Source: Azoarcus sp.
Lineage (GTDB): Bacteria > Pseudomonadota > Gammaproteobacteria > Burkholderiales > Rhodocyclaceae
Assembly (NCBI GenBank): GCA_031285365.1
Contig: JAITWP010000059.1
Location: forward strand, 1 to 11,552
Reading direction: 5' to 3'
DNA length: 11,552 nucleotides
A program made the position numbers and the translations under genes. The notes under the pieces were generated by a model that did not search any database, was not told the DNA's origin, and worked only from the letters and a program-made list of their open reading frames with translations. Positions 1-5,805 of the stretch are shown here, one piece after another (position 1 is the stretch's first letter; every line of letters begins with the position of its first letter).

Positions 1-1
1 C

Positions 2-250
2 CGTTCGCTTGCTCGTGAACTGGGCAGCCGCAACATCACCGTCAATTGCGTGGCGCCGGGTTTTATCGATACCCAGATGACTCAGGGGCTCCCGCAGGCA
101 GCGCGTGACGCCCTCGTGGGCAACATCGCGCTGGGCCGTCTCGGCAGGCCGGAGGACATCGCCTGTGCGGTGGCATTCCTTGCTTCGCCGGCAGCGGCTT
201 ACATCACCGGCACGACATTGCATGTCAATGGCGGTATGTATACGACATAA
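2..250 (+). CDS. fabG: 3-oxoacyl-[acyl-carrier-protein] reductase, C-terminal part (5' end outside window)
   Basis: This is the last 82 residues of a short-chain dehydrogenase/reductase. It reads in frame from base 2 to the TAA at 248-250, and the N-terminal two thirds lie upstream of the window. FabG uses NADPH to reduce 3-oxoacyl-ACP in the fatty-acid elongation cycle in the cytoplasm. What is visible is the NITVNCVAPGFIDT segment that follows the catalytic Tyr-Lys region in this family, the LGRLGRPEDIA motif, and the C-terminal ITGTTLHVNGGMY signature near the tetramer interface. The Rossmann glycine motif and the catalytic Ser-Tyr-Lys residues are not in the window. Other SDR enzymes share this C-terminal pattern, but the position directly before acpP and fabF makes FabG by far the best call. 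Confidence 0.93.
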   Translation, partial: RSLARELGSRNITVNCVAPGFIDTQMTQGLPQAARDALVGNIALGRLGRPEDIACAVAFLASPAAAYITGTTLHVNGGMYTT

Positions 251-253
251 AAT

Positions 254-280
254 TTGCGCTAGTAGCGCAATCTTGCCTTT
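254..280 (+). terminator. Short hairpin after fabG, possible weak intrinsic terminator
   Basis: A perfect 7-bp stem, TTGCGCT (254-260) with AGCGCAA (264-270), closes a 3-base AGT loop. It is followed by the T-rich but interrupted stretch TCTTGCCTTT. It lies just after the fabG stop and just before the likely acpP promoter. The poor T-tract suggests only partial termination. The hairpin is seen directly; its role is inferred. Confidence 0.4.
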
Positions 281-281
281 C

Positions 282-290
282 TGGTACACT
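282..290 (+). promoter_or_regulatory. Likely extended -10 promoter of acpP
   Basis: TGGTACACT matches the extended -10 form TGn-TATAAT, with hexamer TACACT at 285-290. No good -35 hexamer is found 16-18 bases upstream, as is usual for extended -10 promoters. Transcription would start near base 297, giving a leader of about 33 nt before the acpP ATG. A dedicated promoter is expected, since ACP is needed in large excess over FabG and FabF. Confidence 0.45.
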
Positions 291-316
291 AGAGGGGTTG
301 TTTTCATCTAAATGGG

Positions 317-322
317 AAGGAG
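317..322 (+). promoter_or_regulatory. Shine-Dalgarno site that fixes the acpP start
   Basis: AAGGAG lies 7 bases before the ATG at 330. It is downstream of the other in-frame ATG (312), so that upstream codon has no ribosome site of its own and is rejected as the start. Confidence 0.85.
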
Positions 323-329
323 TTGGTTT

Positions 330-569
330 ATGAGCGATATCGAACAACGCGTCAGGAAGATCGTTGCCGAGCAGCTTGGTGTTGCCGAAGCGGAAATCAG
401 GAATGAGGCTTCGTTCGTAACGGATCTGGGCGCGGATTCGCTGGATACCGTGGAACTGGTCATGGCTCTGGAAGGGGAATTCGAGTGTGAAATTCCGGAC
501 GAGGAAGCCGAAAAGATCACCACCGTTCAACAGGCGATCGACTACGTTGAGGCTCACCTCAAGAAGTAA
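330..569 (+). CDS. acpP: Acyl carrier protein
   Basis: A 79-residue acidic protein, the normal ACP length. ACP carries growing acyl chains on a 4'-phosphopantetheine arm during type II fatty-acid synthesis and supplies acyl groups for phospholipid, lipid A and lipoate synthesis. The modification motif GADSLDTVELV is intact and Ser37 (counting Met1) is the attachment serine. The fold's conserved start (IEQRVRKIVAEQLGV) and end (TVQQAIDYV) are also present. The start at 330 is chosen because an AAGGAG site sits 7 bases upstream and MSDIEQ is the usual ACP N-terminus. An in-frame ATG at 312 would add six residues and lacks a ribosome site. The gene lies between fabG and fabF, with its own likely promoter upstream and a strong terminator downstream. 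Confidence 0.98.
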   Translation: MSDIEQRVRKIVAEQLGVAEAEIRNEASFVTDLGADSLDTVELVMALEGEFECEIPDEEAEKITTVQQAIDYVEAHLKK

Positions 570-592
570 CTTTCCTCCTTTTTCCGGCTCTT

Positions 593-633
593 CAGCGATT
601 GTTTTCTGCAATCGCTGAGGGGTTTTCTTTTTT
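593..633 (+). terminator. Strong intrinsic terminator between acpP and fabF
   Basis: A perfect 9-bp stem, CAGCGATTG (593-601) with CAATCGCTG (609-617), encloses a 7-base loop. It is followed by GAGGGG and a T-rich run, TTTTCTTTTTT (623-633). It starts 24 bases after the acpP stop and ends 26 bases before the fabF start. It would release most acpP transcripts while letting some read through into fabF, keeping carrier protein above enzyme level. The structure is seen directly; the read-through ratio is inferred. Confidence 0.85.
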
Positions 634-659
634 CTCCGCTGGCCTTTTCGGAGTATCTC

Positions 660-1895
660 GTGTCTCGTCGCAGAGTCGTCATTACTGGTTTGGGTGCCAT
701 TGCACCGGTGGGTAATACCGTTGCCGAGGCTTGGGAAAATGTACTGGCTGGCAGAAGCGGGATTGGTCCGATTACCCGTTTTGACGCAAGCGCGTTCGCG
801 TGTCGCGTGGCTGGTGAGGTGAGAAACTTCAATGCGGCCGACTGGATACCGGCGAAGGATGCGCGGCGGATGGATGCCTTCAACCATTACGGCATCGCGG
901 CGGGCGTTCAGGCGTTTCGGGATTCCGGTCTCGAAGTTACCGAAGCCAATGCCGAGCGCATCGGCCTGAACATCGGTTCGGGCATGGGCGGTCTGCCATT
1001 GATCGAAGTCGCGCATAGCGATTATCTCGCCGGTGGCCCGCGCAAGGTTTCGCCGTTTTTCGTTCCCGGATCCATCATCAACATGGTTGCCGGGAACCTG
1101 TCGATCATGCTTGGCCTGAAAGGACCGAATCTTGCCGTGGTGACGGCGTGCACCTCGGGACTTCATGCCATTGGCCTTAGTGCGCGCACGATTGCCTACG
1201 GAGACGCCGATGTCATGCTCTGTGGCGGAGCGGAATCCACGATAACGCCCCTGGCGCTCGGGGGGTTCGGTTCGGCGAAGGCGCTCTCGACCCGTAACGA
1301 CGATCCTGCTACTGCCAGCCGACCTTGGGATCGTGACCGCGATGGTTTTGTGGTTGGAGAAGGTTCCGGCATGCTGGTGCTCGAAGAGTATGAGCACGCC
1401 AAACGGCGCGGGGCAAGGATGTACGCTGAGGTGATCGGCTTCGGCATGAGCGGTGATGCTTTTCACATCACCGCACCGGATGTCGACGGTCCGCGCCGCA
1501 GTATGATCAACGCGCTCAAGGACGCCGGAATTGGACCTGATCAGGTGCAATACCTGAACGCGCATGGCACTTCGACCCCGTTAGGCGACAAGAACGAGAC
1601 CGATGCGATCAAGCTCGCTTTGGGAGTTGATAACGCTTCCAGATTGGTGATCAGTTCCACCAAGTCAATGACCGGGCATTTGCTCGGCGGCGCAGGCGGA
1701 ATCGAGTCGCTGTTTACCGTGCTCGCCAATTATCATCAGGTTGCTCCGCCGACGATCAACATCTTCGATCAGGATCCGGAGTGTGATCTTGATTATTGCG
1801 CCAATACCGCGCGCGAGATGAAGATCGATGTCGCCATGAAGAACAACTTCGGCTTTGGCGGTACGAACGGAACCCTGCTGTTCCGCCGCGTCTAA
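660..1895 (+). CDS. fabF: 3-oxoacyl-[acyl-carrier-protein] synthase II (KAS II)
   Basis: A 411-residue condensing enzyme, the usual FabF length. It joins malonyl-ACP to acyl-ACP with release of CO2, the chain-elongation step of fatty-acid synthesis. The thiolase-fold catalytic triad is complete: Cys164 in VVTACTSGLHAIG, His302 in NAHGTSTPLGD and His340 in KSMTGHLLGGAGG, with the conserved Lys335 in the same motif. The C-terminal NNFGFGGTNG loop is present. The start is a GTG with GGAG six bases upstream, giving MSRRRVVITGLGAIAPVG, the expected N-terminus of the family. It is separated from acpP by a terminator and is followed 10 bases later by the ygfX-like gene, so those two are probably co-transcribed. 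Two histidines plus the FabF-type N-terminus favour FabF over FabB. Confidence 0.97.
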   Translation: MSRRRVVITGLGAIAPVGNTVAEAWENVLAGRSGIGPITRFDASAFACRVAGEVRNFNAADWIPAKDARRMDAFNHYGIAAGVQAFRDSGLEVTEANAERIGLNIGSGMGGLPLIEVAHSDYLAGGPRKVSPFFVPGSIINMVAGNLSIMLGLKGPNLAVVTACTSGLHAIGLSARTIAYGDADVMLCGGAESTITPLALGGFGSAKALSTRNDDPATASRPWDRDRDGFVVGEGSGMLVLEEYEHAKRRGARMYAEVIGFGMSGDAFHITAPDVDGPRRSMINALKDAGIGPDQVQYLNAHGTSTPLGDKNETDAIKLALGVDNASRLVISSTKSMTGHLLGGAGGIESLFTVLANYHQVAPPTINIFDQDPECDLDYCANTAREMKIDVAMKNNFGFGGTNGTLLFRRV

Positions 1896-1905
1896 AAAAC
1901 TTCTA

Positions 1906-2385
1906 ATGCGGAACGAGTCGCATCTGCTCACGATACGGCTCAAACCCAGCCTGCCTTTGCTGGTGGTGATCCTGGTTGCTCACCTTGCCGGGGTCGTGGC
2001 GCTTTTTCTCATGAATTTGCCGATGACAGCGACGATTCCGCTCGTGTTGCTGTTGCTCGTCTCTGCCGTTCTGGCTGCACGGGTGCAGGCGCACAAGCGG
2101 GGGTTGTCGTTCGTGTTGGCAACCGATGGCGCCTTGCGGATGTGCCGAGACAATCACGATGTGTGGGCCAGGGTATTGCCCGGCGCGGTGTTGTTTCCCG
2201 CCGTGTCGTGGTTCGCACTGGCCTGGACGGCGCAGGACGGCCGTCCCCGACGTCTGCGCCTGATGCTGATTGCCTCTGAGGTGATCGAGGATTGCGGCGG
2301 AAATGCCCAATGGCGGCGATTGCGCGCCTGGTTGCGTCATCGTGCGTTGGATGCTGGGGCGGATACGCTCAGTCGGGTGGCCTGA
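1906..2385 (+). CDS. YgfX-like inner-membrane protein (CptA family)
   Basis: A 159-residue protein with two closely spaced hydrophobic helices near the N-terminus (about residues 16-36 and 41-60) and a soluble basic C-terminal domain ending in a W-R-R-L-R-x-W-L-R pattern. This layout and the spaced motifs resemble the YgfX family (E. coli CptA, about 135 aa), which is linked to the succinate-dehydrogenase flavinylation factor SdhE and was also proposed as a toxin acting on FtsZ and MreB. From memory, YgfX/SdhE-type genes sit next to nadB and algU in pseudomonads, which supports the call because nadB is next here. The ATG at 1906 follows the fabF stop by 10 bases and has no clear ribosome site, so translation may depend on fabF. 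A TTG at 1855 inside fabF is an alternative start. No SdhE gene is visible in the window. Confidence 0.62.
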   Translation: MRNESHLLTIRLKPSLPLLVVILVAHLAGVVALFLMNLPMTATIPLVLLLLVSAVLAARVQAHKRGLSFVLATDGALRMCRDNHDVWARVLPGAVLFPAVSWFALAWTAQDGRPRRLRLMLIASEVIEDCGGNAQWRRLRAWLRHRALDAGADTLSRVA

Positions 2386-2404
2386 GTTGCGCGTGGATTT
2401 GATG

Positions 2405-2511
2405 AGCGTTGTTACTCCCTCCGTCAGCCGCGCGTAGCGGGTGCTCGGACGTTTACTCCCTCCGTCACCCGCCTTCGGCGGGCGCCACCTCCCTCAAGAG
2501 GGAGGCGATAG
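2405..2511 (+). repeat. Left inverted arm of the composite repeat
   Basis: It contains two copies of TTACTCCCTCCGTCA, 41 bases apart (2412 and 2453). Each is followed by a short hairpin: an imperfect CCGC/GCGG pair, then CCCGCC-TTC-GGCGGG at 2468-2482. The arm ends in the palindrome CCTCCCTC-AA-GAGGGAGG and GCGATAG. Confidence 0.8.
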
Positions 2512-2580
2512 AGTTTGCGCGCTTCGCGCGGTTGGGAAAACAGAACAAACCGTTCAAGCGCATTGGTAAGTTTCCCCCCA

Positions 2581-2631
2581 CACAGCGGCCTCCTTCGCAC
2601 AGCTTTCTCCTCCGCACAGTGTTCCTCCCCG
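2581..2631 (+). repeat. Three 17-bp tandem units in the core of the composite repeat
   Basis: Three consecutive 17-base units begin at 2581, 2598 and 2615. Each starts with CACAG and ends in a C/T-rich stretch closed by CG: CACAGCGGCCTCCTTCG, CACAGCTTTCTCCTCCG and CACAGTGTTCCTCCCCG. The middle bases are diverged. No function is apparent. Confidence 0.75.
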
Positions 2632-2650
2632 CGCCGAAGGCGCGCTAATC

Positions 2651-2714
2651 CTATCGCCTCCCTCTTGAGGGAGGTGTCGCGCGCGAAGCGCGTGACGGAG
2701 GGAGTAACAACGCT
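2651..2714 (-). repeat. Right inverted arm of the composite repeat
   Basis: Read on the minus strand it repeats the left arm: AGCGTTGTTACTCCCTCC, then a CGCGC-TTC-GCGCG hairpin, then the CCTCCCTC/GAGGGAGG palindrome and GCGATAG. The hairpin stem sequence differs from the left arm, but the pairing is kept. Confidence 0.8.
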
Positions 2715-2826
2715 TAAACCCGCGAAGCGCGTGACGGAGGGAGTAACAACGCTTGAGCCCGCGAAACGCATGACGGAAGGAGTAACAACACCTAAGCACG
2801 CACGAAACGCATGACGGCGGGAACAA
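2682..2826 (+). repeat. Tandem array of about four units, 39-bp period
   Basis: Units begin at 2682, 2721, 2760 and 2801. The period is 39 bases for the first two steps and 41 for the last, and the fourth unit is partial. The consensus core is CGCGAAGCGCGTGACGGAGG followed by GAGTAACAACGCT. Units 1 and 2 are almost identical; units 3 and 4 drift (GAAACGCATGACGG), so the array decays toward nadB. It continues the right arm of the composite repeat and runs up to the nadB terminator. Confidence 0.88.
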
Positions 2827-2845
2827 GAAGGCGGCACCCGCCGCC
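2822..2845 (-). terminator. Likely intrinsic terminator of nadB
   Basis: On the minus strand, directly after the nadB stop, GGCGGC-GGGT-GCCGCC forms a perfect 6-bp GC stem with a 4-base loop (2845 down to 2830). It is followed by TTCTTGTT. The T-tract is moderate. The hairpin abuts the last 39-bp repeat unit. Confidence 0.6.
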
Positions 2846-4447
2846 CTACGCATCCCGCCCAAATCGCGGCGGACGCAGCACGGTATCCCGGGCGCGCGGC
2901 AGGGTGTCGGGGTAGTCGAGCGAGTAGTGCAGTCCCCGACTTTCACGCCTCCATTGCGCGCAACGCACGATCAAATCGGCGGTGACGACGAGATTGCGCA
3001 GTTCGATGAGATTGTTGGACACGCGAAAGTTCGAATAGAACTCGTCGATTTCACGCGTAAGAAGCCGGATGCGGTGACTGGCGCGTTGTAGCCGCTTGTT
3101 GGTGCGAACGATGCCAACGTAATCCCACATCGCCTGACGCAGTTCCGCCCAGTTATGGTTGATGACGACTTCCTCGTCGGCATCGGTCACGCGGCTCTCG
3201 TCCCAGGCGGGCAGGGAGGGGAGGGAGCCCGCCGGGCGGGCGAGAATGTCCCGCGCCGCCGCCTCGCCGAAAACCAGGCATTCGAGCAGGGAGTTCGACG
3301 CCAGCCGGTTTGCGCCATGCAGCCCGGTTCCCGCCGTCTCGCCGACCGCGTAGAGGTTGGGGACATCGGTACGTGCGGCAAGATCGGTGATGATGCCGCC
3401 GCAGGAATAATGCGCCGCCGGTACGACCGGAATGGGTTCCCGCGTCATGTCGATGCCCAGTTCCAGGCAGCGCGTGTGGATAGTGGGAAAGTGGTCGCGC
3501 AGCCAGTCCGCCGGTTTGTGGCTGATGTCGAGATATACGCAATCGAGTCCGTGTTTTTTCACCTCGAAATCGATGGCGCGTGCAACGATGTCCCTCGGGG
3601 CGAGTTCGGCGCGTGCGTCGTGCGCGGGCATGAAGCGGGTTCCGTCTGGGCGCATCAACAAGCCGCCTTCGCCCCGCACGGCCTCGGAAATCAGAAAAGA
3701 CTTGGCCTGCGGGTGATAAAGACAGGTGGGGTGGAACTGGATGAATTCCATGTTCCGTACCCGGCAGCCCGCTCGCCAAGCCATGGCAATGCCGTCGCCG
3801 GTGGCGACATCCGGGTTGGTGGTGTAGAGATAGGCTTTACCCGCGCCGCCGGTGGCCAGTACGGTACTGCGCGCGGCAAAGGTGACGACGCGATCACGCT
3901 TGATGTCGAGCACGTAGGCGCCGACGCAGCCGAGTTCGGGTTTGCCGATTCGTTCGCCGGAGATGAGATCGACGGCGATGTGATATTCGTGGATGTCGAT
4001 GTTCGGATGCGCGAGTACCGCCTCGCTCAGGGTCGTCTGTACTGCCGCACCGGTGGCGTCAGCGGCGTGAATGATGCGCCGGTGGGAATGACCGCCTTCG
4101 CGGGTGAGATGGAATCCGAGTTCCGTATCCTCTCCGCGGGTAAAAGGCACGCCGCGCCGGATGAGCCAGTCAATGGCTTCGCGGCCGTGCTCAACCGTGT
4201 AACGGGTGGCCGCCGGGTCGCAAAGACCGGCCCCGGCCTCGAACGTGTCACGAATATGGGCCTCGATGCTGTCGGTCGTGGCGAGCACTGCGGCAATGCC
4301 GCCCTGTGCCAGGGTACTGGCGCTATCGGTGAGCGCGCGTTTGGTGATGAGTGCAACCTTCAGGCGATCGGCGAGCAAAAGAGCCATTGACTGGCCTGCT
4401 GCGCCACTACCGAGAATAATGACGTCATATCCGTATTGTTCTGACAC
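2846..4447 (-). CDS. nadB: L-aspartate oxidase
   Basis: A 533-residue FAD enzyme (E. coli NadB is 540). It oxidises L-aspartate to iminoaspartate, which NadA condenses with dihydroxyacetone phosphate to make quinolinate for NAD synthesis. The N-terminal FAD-binding motif GSGAAG is at residues 13-18. It also has AQGGIAAV, the active-site stretch HLTREGGHSHRR (about 113-124), the flavin motif VLATGGAGKAYLYTTNP, RPDGTRFMP, ELAPRDIVARAID and the C-terminal FRVSNNLIELRN signature of the family. The start is a GTG at 4447 giving MSEQYGYDVIILGSG. A further upstream GTG (4492) would add 15 residues unlike the family and would lie upstream of the likely promoter start, so it is rejected. No clear Shine-Dalgarno site is seen. 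It is divergent from rpoE, as in many gammaproteobacteria, and converges on ygfX. The nadA and nadC genes are not in the window. Confidence 0.97.
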   Translation of the reverse strand: MSEQYGYDVIILGSGAAGQSMALLLADRLKVALITKRALTDSASTLAQGGIAAVLATTDSIEAHIRDTFEAGAGLCDPAATRYTVEHGREAIDWLIRRGVPFTRGEDTELGFHLTREGGHSHRRIIHAADATGAAVQTTLSEAVLAHPNIDIHEYHIAVDLISGERIGKPELGCVGAYVLDIKRDRVVTFAARSTVLATGGAGKAYLYTTNPDVATGDGIAMAWRAGCRVRNMEFIQFHPTCLYHPQAKSFLISEAVRGEGGLLMRPDGTRFMPAHDARAELAPRDIVARAIDFEVKKHGLDCVYLDISHKPADWLRDHFPTIHTRCLELGIDMTREPIPVVPAAHYSCGGIITDLAARTDVPNLYAVGETAGTGLHGANRLASNSLLECLVFGEAAARDILARPAGSLPSLPAWDESRVTDADEEVVINHNWAELRQAMWDYVGIVRTNKRLQRASHRIRLLTREIDEFYSNFRVSNNLIELRNLVVTADLIVRCAQWRRESRGLHYSLDYPDTLPRARDTVLRPPRFGRDA

Positions 4448-4482
4448 GACGGTGCACCGGGAGAGAATCAGGAAGGGTGTGC

Positions 4483-4491
4483 AATATAGCA
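4483..4491 (-). promoter_or_regulatory. Likely extended -10 promoter of nadB
   Basis: On the minus strand, 4491 to 4483 reads TGCTATATT, an extended -10 (TGn plus TATATT). Transcription would begin near 4476 and leave a leader of about 29 nt before the GTG at 4447. No convincing -35 hexamer is seen. Confidence 0.42.
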
Positions 4492-4594
4492 CGCGACGAG
4501 TGCGTTATTTGTGCGACCCCATGCGTTTGTTATTGAACCAAGTCATAACCTTGTTGTCCATGGGGGTATGGGTCTGGTAAGAAGGTAGATTGCT

Positions 4595-4600
4595 TATACT
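4595..4600 (+). promoter_or_regulatory. Possible sigma-70 -10 box upstream of rpoE
   Basis: TATACT lies 37 bases before the rpoE ATG. The hexamer 17 bases upstream is GTCTGG, a poor -35. The preceding TG is one base off the extended -10 spacing. The 4448-4637 gap holds no other clear signal on this strand, and no convincing sigma-E-type autoregulatory promoter was found. Confidence 0.32.
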
Positions 4601-4637
4601 ATGCCAGTTTTTTGATAGGACAGGATACGGACATTAG

Positions 4638-5237
4638 ATGAGTGATCGCGAAATCGATCAGCAGTTGGTGGAGCGCGTTCAGAGTGGGGACAAGCAGGCG
4701 TTTGGTCTGTTGGTGTCGAAATACCAGCGCAAACTCCACCGTCTGCTCGCACGGCTGGTACGCGACCCTGCCGAGGTCGAGGATCTGGCCCAGGAGACAT
4801 TCATCAAGGCGTATCGCGCCTTGGGGACGTTTCGCGGGGAAAGCGCTTTCTACACATGGCTCTATCGGATCGGTATCAACACTGCAAAGAATCATATTGC
4901 CACGCAGGTTCGGCGGGGATCGGTTTCGAGCGGTATGGATTCGAGCGAGATGGAAGGTATCGAAGGAGCGGAGCGTTTGCGCGATTTCGATACACCCGAG
5001 CGGCAGTTGATGACGCGCCAGATTGCACTGACGGTAGACGAGGCCATGGCCGCTTTGCCCGAAGAACTGCGCGAGGCCATTATCCTGCGCGAATTGGAAG
5101 GACTCAGTTATGAAGATATTGCCAGTGCCATGGATTGTCCGGTTGGGACGATTCGGTCAAGGATCTTTCGCGCGCGAGAGGCGATTGCCGCCCGCTTGCG
5201 GCCGCTTCTTGGCACGCGCGCGGATGAGCGTTGGTAA
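4638..5237 (+). CDS. rpoE: RNA polymerase sigma factor RpoE (sigma-E/AlgU, ECF family)
   Basis: A 199-residue group IV sigma factor that directs RNA polymerase to envelope-stress promoters and is held inactive by RseA. Region 2 spans about residues 22-88, including AFGLLVSKYQ, the -10-recognising FIKAYRALGTFRG and the FYTWLYRIGINTAKN segment. Region 4 spans about 132-186, with the helix-turn-helix LEGLSYEDIASAMDCPVGTI and RSRIFRAREAI. Region 3 is absent, as in all ECF factors. The match to E. coli RpoE is strong throughout. The start is the ATG at 4638, giving MSDREIDQQLVERVQSGD, aligned with the E. coli N-terminus. The Shine-Dalgarno site is weak (AGGA, 12 bases upstream). It heads a co-directional run with rseA, rseB, rseC and a thiol-oxidoreductase gene, and it is divergent from nadB. 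Confidence 0.97.
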   Translation: MSDREIDQQLVERVQSGDKQAFGLLVSKYQRKLHRLLARLVRDPAEVEDLAQETFIKAYRALGTFRGESAFYTWLYRIGINTAKNHIATQVRRGSVSSGMDSSEMEGIEGAERLRDFDTPERQLMTRQIALTVDEAMAALPEELREAIILRELEGLSYEDIASAMDCPVGTIRSRIFRAREAIAARLRPLLGTRADERW

Positions 5238-5271
5238 ATGATGCATAACACTCGAATGGATGAAAGCTGAA

Positions 5272-5805
5272 ATGCAAGAGAAACTTTCGGCGATGCTCGA
5301 TGGTGAAGTCGACGATGCAACGGTTCGCACGTTGCTTACCCGGCTCAAGACCGACAAGGCGTTTCGCGATGAGTGGGACGCGTATTGCCTGTTGGGCGAT
5401 ATCATCAAAGGTTACGCGCCGCCGGAACTGGAGGGGTTCACCGAGCGGGTGATGGATCGGCTCGAAAGCGAACCCACTATCCTTGTTCCGTCCGGCAGGA
5501 AAAACATGGCCGGAACCGGGGCTGCGCTTCATTCCTGGCGCCATCGTCTGTTGCCGCTGGCGGCCTCGGTGATGGGGGTGCTGACGGTAGGAGGGGTCGT
5601 GGCGGTGTTGTCCGATGATGCGCCTGCTCCTGCTGTGATATCCGCACAGGTTGCCGAGACACCGGAAGCGGCTTCCGTCGCCCAGAACAGCGGCCCGCGC
5701 CATGACTATCTGCTTGCGCATCAGGCAATGGCTGGCGGGCCGATGCCGATGGCCGTGCAGTATGTGCGTACCGTGTCGACTCCGTCGGAGGAAAAAGATA
5801 AGTAA
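5272..5805 (+). CDS. rseA: Anti-sigma-E factor RseA/MucA
   Basis: A 177-residue single-pass membrane protein that binds RpoE in the cytoplasm. Under envelope stress it is cut step by step, releasing the sigma factor. The N-terminal anti-sigma domain (about residues 1-70) begins MQEKLSAMLDGEVDD, matching the MQKEQLSALMDGE start of E. coli RseA. A hydrophobic segment, LLPLAASVMGVLTVGGVVAVL (93-113), crosses the inner membrane, and the periplasmic tail covers 114-177. The ATG at 5272 is preferred on this alignment and because GGATGA lies about 10 bases upstream. An in-frame ATG at 5260 would add four residues. It lies 34 bases after rpoE, and its stop overlaps the rseB ATG by one base (TAATG). 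The periplasmic tail is not similar in sequence to E. coli RseA, so the protease cleavage site cannot be assigned. Confidence 0.93.
   Translation: MQEKLSAMLDGEVDDATVRTLLTRLKTDKAFRDEWDAYCLLGDIIKGYAPPELEGFTERVMDRLESEPTILVPSGRKNMAGTGAALHSWRHRLLPLAASVMGVLTVGGVVAVLSDDAPAPAVISAQVAETPEAASVAQNSGPRHDYLLAHQAMAGGPMPMAVQYVRTVSTPSEEKDK

Larger units (their letters stand above)
2405..2826. repeat. Composite palindromic repeat element in the ygfX/nadB convergent gap
   Basis: The 460-base gap between ygfX and nadB holds no credible gene and is almost filled by this structure. The left arm (2405-2511) and right arm (2651-2753) are inverted copies of one another. The segment 2405-2426 is a perfect 22-base reverse complement of 2693-2714 and again of 2732-2753. 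The segment 2486-2511 is a perfect 26-base reverse complement of 2651-2676. The segment 2453-2468 (TTACTCCCTCCGTCAC) is the reverse complement of 2692-2707. Small GAA/TTC-loop hairpins lie next to these blocks in both arms. The middle (2512-2650) is mostly unpaired and carries a 17-bp tandem triplet. It looks like a REP/MITE-type non-autonomous element, possibly two copies inserted head to head. No transposase is present. Confidence 0.85.

Noticed and set aside
225..1565. 446-codon open frame on the minus strand across acpP and fabF
   Set aside because: It is a shadow frame of two certain genes, spans the terminator and promoter region, and its protein is low in hydrophobic order and rich in Arg/His as expected of antisense high-GC frames.
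2682..2826. Possible CRISPR array because of regularly spaced repeats
   Set aside because: The 39-bp units are contiguous, with the whole unit conserved and no unique spacers, and no cas genes are present.
2405..2826. Autonomous insertion sequence
   Set aside because: There is no transposase frame, and no target-site duplication could be identified by eye around the arms.
2424..2837. Open frame encoding a repeated VVTPSVTRFAG-like peptide in the repeat region
   Set aside because: It arises because the 39-bp repeat period is a multiple of three. The frame tracks the repeats and the inverted arm, with no independent coding signal. The same goes for the frames at 2515-2814 and 2554-2946.
3155..4390. 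411-codon open frame on the plus strand inside nadB
   Set aside because: It is antisense to the well-conserved nadB, has no recognisable domain and no ribosome site; long antisense frames are common at this GC content.
4448..4492. Longer NadB start at the GTG of 4492
   Set aside because: The extra 15 residues are unlike NadB proteins, and the likely extended -10 box overlaps this codon, so it would be upstream of the transcript start.
4535..4561. Possible sigma-E autoregulatory promoter upstream of rpoE (GAACCA, then TCCAT after 16 bases)
   Set aside because: It matches the GGAACTT / TCTGA pattern poorly at both boxes, so I do not call it.
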